From positions 209,211,496 through 209,275,495 of the forward strand of contig OZ005653.1 in assembly GCA_963930645.1 (NCBI GenBank): a DNA stretch of 64,000 nt, read 5' to 3'. Position numbers and translations under genes: made by a program. Every line of letters begins with the position of its first letter. Positions within the stretch are counted from its first letter, which is position 1. Shown here piece after piece: positions 57,843 through 64,000 of this stretch. A model generated the notes under the pieces. The model searched no databases, was not told the origin of the DNA, and worked only from the letters and a program-made list of their open reading frames with translations. Source of the DNA: Salticus scenicus (Eukaryota; Arthropoda; Arachnida; Araneae; Salticidae).

Positions 57843-58976
57843 CCCACGATTTGAGGTCCCATAAATCCAAAAAAAAAAAAAAAAAAAGTTTTTTAGCGGT
57901 TGGTCTGTGTATGTGTCTGTCATTAGCCTAACTCAAACACAAATAACAGCAAGGAGTCAAAGTGTTGTAAATCTGTATCATATAATGATGCTACGTGAAG
58001 TTTTATATTGAAATCGGAAAAATAGTTCGTATACAGTGACATTCAAAAGGTTTTAAATACATCATGCCTACGAATGAAATTTCTCTTTGGTACGTTTTAA
58101 CATGCTTAGATTGCACTAAATAAATTATAATAAACATGTATTGCTTGTAAGTACCCATAAGCAAGTTTACTATAAAATATGGTATGAAAAGCATTCTCCA
58201 TTCGTTTATATGTCCACACAAAAAGCGTTCGGATTTATTGTGAACTAAATCTGGAAATTCATCAATTTAAATTTCCTATGGTGTTAAACGTTTTTTTTAC
58301 AGTGGAAAATTTAAACAGACGATTTGGTCCGTATAAAATTGATAAACAATATACATGACGACTCAAAATTAAGCAATATTTGATGTAAATGGTGGAAGTA
58401 TTTTAGAAAAATATACTGTGTCTAGGAAATTGTACATAAATAATAATTACTTTCTCTTTCTTATAGGGTAATCAAACAATTGTTTTGAAGTTCAAATTTT
58501 CGACCCCCGTGTTTTGAAGTTCCCTATATGGATATCGAGATTTAGAGGTTCTTCTTTGTGTCTGTTACCAACACAATGTAAAAATAAATAAACAATAGAA
58601 TTTCCTATTTTGAAGTTCATATGGGATTATCAATTGAAATTTTAATTGAGGTCAGTAAGTTTCAAATAGTGATATACGTAGGTAAATGTCCTTTGAACAA
58701 TTTGAAATAAATTATTTAGTTTAATAACAAACTTAAATGCTTTTTAAATGAAGGTAAAATATTCAAACGGAGGATTGAGGGCACTCTTATACAGATATAT
58801 ATGCTAAATAAAATTGTTTCTATAAGTAGCAGGGTAAGAGAAAGAAATTAATACAAGTGTCACACCAGATTATCCTGAAGTTATACTAAATTGCAAATTT
58901 ATTTATTTTAGCAACTTTATTTTTTATGGAGGAAAAAACGTGCAGCATATTTCGTTACTTTTCTATTATAGTATTA
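57748..58976. other. AT-rich stretch, no gene seen
   Basis: Holds a 29-bp poly-T run (~57814-57842) and a poly-A run (~57870-57887). Part of 57890-58250 resembles the 50-52 kb repeat unit (TTCGTATACAGTGACATTCA). No gene. Confidence 0.5.
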
Positions 58977-59560
58977 TGTTGCAACATCAGTGCCTTCCCC
59001 CCATTCTTTTCCCTCTGTTTTTCGGCCACCTGTCGTGACAGCGGGAATGCTTTATTTTTTATTTTTTATTCTCTTTTGGTTTTATTAGAATAAGATGCAC
59101 TTTCGATTCGAAAGTGGAGTGTTAATAAAGATGTAGACGAAAGGAAAGGCACTTTTACGGTGTCTTAAAATTTATTATGATTCTGTTTTATTAAAGAAGA
59201 AGAAAACTGAATATTTTGAATTTACAGAAAGTTATTCATTATGTGAATCTGAATAATCTGAAAATTGTTTTATTAATCGTCAAATTTTGTACATATATTT
59301 CATTGTACATAGACCTCCATCATCATCATTTAATTAAATATGTTAAAAGAAAAAGTTCCAGAAATATTATGTTGTGTCATCGATATTATCTTCTAACTCC
59401 GTAAGTTTCAAGTCGGCCGTGAAAAGAAGAAAGGGTGAGTAACCTTTTCGATAATTAGTTGATAAATAATAAATATGATTATACTTTTAAAAGATATTTA
59501 TCGCTAGTTATAATCTAATTTAAAAAGAACCCATGTATATGATTGATTATATTAAATTAG
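58977..59560 (+). repeat. Probable 5' LTR of the BEL/Pao retrotransposon
   Basis: Placed by position: it ends immediately before the primer-binding-site-like sequence at 59561. The left end TGTTGCAACATCAGTGCC is my best guess from the TG start. It contains AATAAA (59123-59128), a candidate polyadenylation signal, and donor-like GTAAGT (59401) and GGTGAGTAA (59433). The 3' LTR lies outside the window, so the limits cannot be confirmed. Confidence 0.5.
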
Positions 59561-59580
59561 TGGCGCCCCAGAACAGGGAC
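59561..59580 (+). promoter_or_regulatory. Primer binding site
   Basis: TGGCGCCCCAGAACAGGGAC resembles a tRNA-complementary primer site. It starts with TGG, as a site for a tRNA ending CCA should, and lies between the probable LTR and the gag start. It looks like the tRNA-Lys-type site with two extra bases (CA) in the middle. Confidence 0.65.
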
Positions 59581-59985
59581 GGCCGACTTGATTACTTTCT
59601 CCAACATCGAAATAAATAAATATAAATGTTATTTTAATTGAATATTTGAAAATTTGTTCTTTTGATGATATATAAATAAAGAGAAAAAGTTTTGGTTTCA
59701 ACGAAAAAGTTTCGTTTTCACTTACATTTGAAATAAATAATAAATGATATTTATATTATTAGTTTTGTTCTTGAAATTTGTTCCTTTGATAAAAATGAAA
59801 CGAAAGAATATTTTAGTTTGGGTTTGTGCAATACTTTGTGTTTTGAATTATTGCATTATATATTAATATGATGAATGCATAACTTTGAAATGTTTTCGTT
59901 TAATTAACTACTTTGACAAGAAATTTTATTTGATAATTGATCAAATAATAATATTTTTTAAGATTTGTTATTTATAATTGGCATA

Positions 59986-62900
59986 ATGAGTGTAATTCAA
60001 AAACAAAAAAGAAGTGTTCTTAGAGCGCAAACCACGAAGTTAATAAATAAAATCGAAGGCAGGTTATTAGAAATTGATGTTGGAGAAGAAGAGTTAGAAC
60101 AATATTTAGAGGAATTGAATTTAAAAGATAGGGAATTGAATTCATTAGATGACGAGATACAGAAAAATATCAAAGTAGAAGAGGTTGAAGAGGAAGTTCT
60201 AAAATGCGATGAATATAATTCAAATATTTTGATTTGGAAAACTAAAGTAAAAAGTAAAATGATTAAAATAAAAAATAGTAGTAATTCTAACATTTTATCG
60301 ACTAGCCCCGTAATAGAAGGTAATAGAACACCAAAATTAGATCAAGGTTATATTAATCTTCCTCGATTAAACATTGATAGATTTAACGGTGAACCAACCG
60401 ATTTCCAAAGATTTATGGATCAGTTTGAAGCAGCAATCGATAAGAATTCAGTTTTATCAAATATTGATAAATTTAGCTATTTGAGAACATACTTAAGTGG
60501 TACAGCTGCTGATGCAATAAAAGGTTTCACGCTAACAAACAATAATTATTACGCGGCTCTGGAAACATCAAAAGATCGATTTGGTAAAAAAACATTACTA
60601 ATTAATTCACATTTAAATAAATTACTAAATCTTTGTCCTGTAAAAAAATCCAACAATATATTTGAATTAAGAAAATTACTGGACACATGTCAGACAGAAA
60701 TAAGAAATCTAGAATCCCTAGGGATAAAAGAAGAAAATTACAGCACGTTATTTTGCCCAATTTTCATAAAACTTTTACCAGCAGACATAGTTTTAGAAAT
60801 AACGAAAAAATACGGCGATGATGATCAGTGGAAAGTTTCAGAAATGATTGAAATTTTAAAAACAGAAGTTGTTAGTCGCGAAAAAGCTACTGCACTAATT
60901 TCAAATGCCCAACACTCGGAACATATTTCCACCACATCAAATAAGAAAGAAAGTTATGAATCACCAAAAATAAACAAAATTCGTCCCTCAACTGCAGCTG
61001 GCCTTTACAATAATAATTCAGGCAATAAACGACATTTCTGTAATTTTTGTAATAGCGAAAAACATTTATTACAGGACTGCAAAGAATTCAAAACTAAAGA
61101 ATTCAGTGAAAAAAGAGATTTTTTGATGAAACGTGGTCACTGTTTTGTTTGTTTCTCTAAAGGTCATTTGGCAAAAAATTGCCGCTGCTTCGTAAAATGC
61201 CGTATTTGTTCTCGCCGTCATTTCGATATAATGTGTCCAGAAAATAATTCCGAAAAACAAGTTACAAATGAAAATACCACTTTGTCCAACAAAACTTGTA
61301 ATCAAGAAGTGTTACTCCAAACTTTAACGCTAAGGTTAATCAATAAAGATAAAAACTATATTATCCGAGCATTAATTGATTCAGGATCTCAGAAATCTTA
61401 TTTGAAAAAAGAAATAATAAAGAACATTGGTTATACACCTACAGGGCAAGAAAAATTAAACCATAGTTTGTTTGGTGGGTTACAACAAACACATGATCAT
61501 TTACGATATAGAATAAATTTAAGTGATTTAAATAAAAACTATTTGTGTAATTTTGAAGTTCTTGATCAAGAAAAAATTTGCGCAGAAGTACCTAAATTAC
61601 GAAATGGGCCATGGATTAACGAAGCAAGAAGGCGGGGAATTCAATTTTCAGATTATGACAACTCTACAAAATTTAGAAGAAATAAAAATAGAGAAATTGA
61701 TTTGTTAATTGGTGCAGATGTATGTGGGAAACTTTTTACAGGGAAAAGTAAATTACTCTCGAAGGGTTTAGTGGCCTTTGAAACAAAATTAGGTTGGACA
61801 TTGATGGGTAAAACTGAAGAATTTAGTTCCAACCATAGTACAAATGTTGTTTTATCTCTTCATGTGGCCAATGCACAGATTTCAGATCTTTGGTCCCTGG
61901 ATACTTTAGGAATTTTGGATTCAGGAAATAAGAACACGAGAGAAGAATTAGACATAGCTGCTGAAGAATATTTTAACCAAAATATTAAAACTGTTGAAGA
62001 CGGCAGATATGAAGTAAGCCTTCCATGGATTGAAGGCCATCCTCCACTACCTAGCTGTAGACCAATTGCTGAGCGAAGATTGAAGAATTGCGTGGAATCA
62101 CTGAAGAAATCTGGAAGATTAGAAGCTTACGAAGCAGTTTTTGACGAATGGCTTGCAGAAGAAATCATTGAAGAAGTTGAGCCATACAGTGATAATCTAA
62201 ATGAACATTTTCTGCCCCACAGAGCAGTTATTAAAGAAAATTCCACAACTAAAATTCGTCCAGTTTTTGATGGGTCAGCGAGAGAAAAGGGTTATCCTTC
62301 TGTTAATGATTGTTTGGGAAAGGGTCCCAACTTAGTGGAACTAATTCCCTCTGTAATTAATAGATTTCGATTTAAGAAAATTGGGGTAATTTCAGATATT
62401 CGTAAAGCGTTCTTACAAATTCAGCTCAGCGAAGTAGACCGACCATATCTTAGATTCCTGTGGTGGGAGGAGGGTAATCCTTCAAATATTAAGATTTTTC
62501 AACATAGAAGAGTAGTATTCGGCCTTACTTGTAGTCCCTACTTGTTAGGAGCAACTCTAAAGTACCACTTGCAACAGGTTAACGATGAACTAAAAGAAAC
62601 TGCTGATAAATTAGCAGAATCTTTTTATGTAGATAATAGTGTTACTAGTGTAGAAAGTGCCGAAGAACTTGAAAAATTTATTTCGGAGTCTAAATATATC
62701 CTTAGTACTGCAAAATTCGATCTAAGAGGGTGGGAGCATAATATTATCAATCCAACAAAAGAAAATTCTACTCCCTCCAAGAAAAGAAATGTTCCAGTTT
62801 TGGGATTATTATGGGATTTAAACAATGATTCACTAAGTATAGATCTGAGAGAAAATCAAGAAGAAATCAAGACAGTTACCAAAAGACGAATATTGTCAGT

Positions 62901-64000
62901 AGCCCATAAAGTATTCGACCCCATCGGGTATAGTTGTCCAGTAACCTTAGCACCAAAAATTTTACTTCAAGAATGTTGGCAACTAAAAGTGAGTTGGGAT
63001 TCTGAATTACCTGAATGTGTTGGGAAAAAATTTGAGAAATGGAAAAGGGGACTACATAAGTTGAATGACGTTGCTATTCCAAGACTCCTTGTACCTGATC
63101 CGGTGAATACGGAAATGAGCCTTCATGTATTCTGCGATGCAAGCAAAGCAGCCTATGCAACTTGCATTTTTTTAAGAGCAGAAAATTTTAATGCCATTAC
63201 CTGCCAACTTGTGCAAGCCAGATCTCGGGTAGCCCCATTGAAGTCAGTCACCATTCCCAGGCTAGAACTTCTTGCCTGTACCATAGGAGCAAGACTAGCG
63301 CAAAGTGTGAAAACAGATCTAAGACAGCCGAGTATTCCAACACATTTTTGGACAGATTCATCAAATGCTCTATTTTGGATCAAAAGAAATGAAAATTGGG
63401 CACCTTTTGTTTACAATAGAGTGCAAGAAATTAGATCCCTCAGCCATCCAGAGAAGTGGAAATACGTACCAGGGAGGCTCAATCCTGCCGATTTGCCATC
63501 AAGAGGCTGTACTGCTGAATTTCTCTTAAAATCCCGGTGGTGGGAAGGACCTTCTTGGTTAAGAAAATCTTCAGAATTTTGGCCTAACGAAGTTTTAGAA
63601 CCCGATTTAAATGTAATAGAATCAGAGAGAAGAAAAACAATAGTTTCTGCAGCCAATGTATCATCGGAAAACATAGACTTTTACGAGAAATGTTCCTCCT
63701 ATAAAAAGATGTTAAAGGTCACAGCATGGATACTCAGATTTAAAGAAAATGTTAAAAAACCTAAAGAAGAAAGAGTAATGACCAATTTAACAGTTGAAGA
63801 AATTGAAAAGGCTGAACTTACGATTATGAAGTTTGTTCAGAATCAAGATTTAAATTTTAAGAAAAACTTATCCTCTTTGCGTACATTTGTTGATGAAATG
63901 GGAGTCATCAGAGTTCAAACTAGAATATCAATGCGAAAAGATTCAGAAAATTTTAGATATCCAGTAGTTTTGCCAGCGAACCATAACGTAACCCATAGAA
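59986..64000 (+). CDS. BEL/Pao retrotransposon gag-pol polyprotein, 5' part
   Basis: A single open frame of 1,338 codons runs from ATG at 59986 to the window end with no stop or frameshift. It encodes the polyprotein by which an LTR retrotransposon packages and copies its RNA. In order it shows a charged N-terminus; a gag segment around residues 125-300 (DRFNGEPTDFQRFMDQFEAA-like); two CX2CX4HX4C zinc knuckles (residues 352-365 and 386-399); a third cysteine/histidine motif (405-417); a retroviral-type aspartic protease site DSGS (D465); reverse transcriptase with the first catalytic Asp in SDIRKAF (D804) and a YVDN box (D883-N884); and RNase H with D1051, E1094, D1124 and D1169. The last residues (LPANHNVTHR) start the zinc-binding N-terminus of integrase, which lies beyond the window. 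Gene order gag-protease-RT-RNase H-integrase and these motifs place it in BEL/Pao. The intact frame suggests recent insertion. The second aspartate of the usual YVDD box is Asn. The exact start codon is inferred. Confidence 0.95.
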   Translation, partial: MSVIQKQKRSVLRAQTTKLINKIEGRLLEIDVGEEELEQYLEELNLKDRELNSLDDEIQKNIKVEEVEEEVLKCDEYNSNILIWKTKVKSKMIKIKNSSNSNILSTSPVIEGNRTPKLDQGYINLPRLNIDRFNGEPTDFQRFMDQFEAAIDKNSVLSNIDKFSYLRTYLSGTAADAIKGFTLTNNNYYAALETSKDRFGKKTLLINSHLNKLLNLCPVKKSNNIFELRKLLDTCQTEIRNLESLGIKEENYSTLFCPIFIKLLPADIVLEITKKYGDDDQWKVSEMIEILKTEVVSREKATALISNAQHSEHISTTSNKKESYESPKINKIRPSTAAGLYNNNSGNKRHFCNFCNSEKHLLQDCKEFKTKEFSEKRDFLMKRGHCFVCFSKGHLAKNCRCFVKCRICSRRHFDIMCPENNSEKQVTNENTTLSNKTCNQEVLLQTLTLRLINKDKNYIIRALIDSGSQKSYLKKEIIKNIGYTPTGQEKLNHSLFGGLQQTHDHLRYRINLSDLNKNYLCNFEVLDQEKICAEVPKLRNGPWINEARRRGIQFSDYDNSTKFRRNKNREIDLLIGADVCGKLFTGKSKLLSKGLVAFETKLGWTLMGKTEEFSSNHSTNVVLSLHVANAQISDLWSLDTLGILDSGNKNTREELDIAAEEYFNQNIKTVEDGRYEVSLPWIEGHPPLPSCRPIAERRLKNCVESLKKSGRLEAYEAVFDEWLAEEIIEEVEPYSDNLNEHFLPHRAVIKENSTTKIRPVFDGSAREKGYPSVNDCLGKGPNLVELIPSVINRFRFKKIGVISDIRKAFLQIQLSEVDRPYLRFLWWEEGNPSNIKIFQHRRVVFGLTCSPYLLGATLKYHLQQVNDELKETADKLAESFYVDNSVTSVESAEELEKFISESKYILSTAKFDLRGWEHNIINPTKENSTPSKKRNVPVLGLLWDLNNDSLSIDLRENQEEIKTVTKRRILSVAHKVFDPIGYSCPVTLAPKILLQECWQLKVSWDSELPECVGKKFEKWKRGLHKLNDVAIPRLLVPDPVNTEMSLHVFCDASKAAYATCIFLRAENFNAITCQLVQARSRVAPLKSVTIPRLELLACTIGARLAQSVKTDLRQPSIPTHFWTDSSNALFWIKRNENWAPFVYNRVQEIRSLSHPEKWKYVPGRLNPADLPSRGCTAEFLLKSRWWEGPSWLRKSSEFWPNEVLEPDLNVIESERRKTIVSAANVSSENIDFYEKCSSYKKMLKVTAWILRFKENVKKPKEERVMTNLTVEEIEKAELTIMKFVQNQDLNFKKNLSSLRTFVDEMGVIRVQTRISMRKDSENFRYPVVLPANHNVTHR

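Noticed and set aside
59561..59580. Infectious retrovirus because of the tRNA-Lys-like primer site
   Set aside because: The coding order and motifs are those of a BEL/Pao retrotransposon; no envelope gene is visible in the window.

Overview
The window looks like AT-rich, repeat-dominated nuclear DNA from an arthropod. An arachnid is my best guess, but that is inference. The evidence is one clear spliced host exon, tRNA-derived SINEs, a BEL/Pao LTR retrotransposon, and many non-autonomous DNA transposons with intact target-site duplications: Tc1/mariner (TA), pogo-like (TA), piggyBac-like (TTAA), hAT-like (8 bp) and Helitron-like (A|T). No bacterial-type operons, rRNA genes or CRISPR arrays are present.

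Layout. 0-1.2 kb: a SINE with target duplications and a second tRNA-like fragment. 2.68-7.45 kb: a degraded tandem array of a ~0.69 kb unit carrying three nested DNA transposons; excising them restores units of 694 and 678 bp. 8.3-16.2 kb: four palindromic Tc1/mariner-type MITEs and a piggyBac MITE around the only convincing host exon (9928-11372, minus strand), the 3' terminal coding exon of a protein I do not recognise. One of the MITEs is split by an insertion carrying a tRNA-Thr-like sequence. 16.6-17.9 kb: a pogo-like element holding a full-length tRNA SINE. 19.6-21.1 kb: another fossil tandem array. 23.3-26.1 kb: a piggyBac-like element, a 46-bp SINE tail and a Helitron-like element. 28-32 kb: foldback elements, an orphan 142-bp insertion and three hAT MITEs. 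34.86-37.2 kb: a strand-asymmetric G-tract minisatellite with ~110-bp interspersed spacers. 42-47 kb: a pogo-like element, a ~275-bp tandem array and a 1.87 kb palindromic element whose middle holds a second tRNA-bearing insertion. 48-52.2 kb: tandem and higher-order arrays. 52.7-57.8 kb: foldbacks, a piggyBac MITE and a 1.24 kb hAT element with dense subterminal motifs. 59.0 kb to the end: the 5' part of a BEL/Pao retrotransposon with a single uninterrupted gag-protease-RT-RNase H frame that leaves the window before integrase.

The most unusual items are the two tRNA-bearing insertions, which share flanks that extend the acceptor stem and carry the tRNA near the 3' end; the G-tract minisatellite with its spacers; and the internally consistent nesting history of the 2.7-7.4 kb array. 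Nothing here has been checked by database search. Family assignments rest on termini, target duplications and motifs read by eye.
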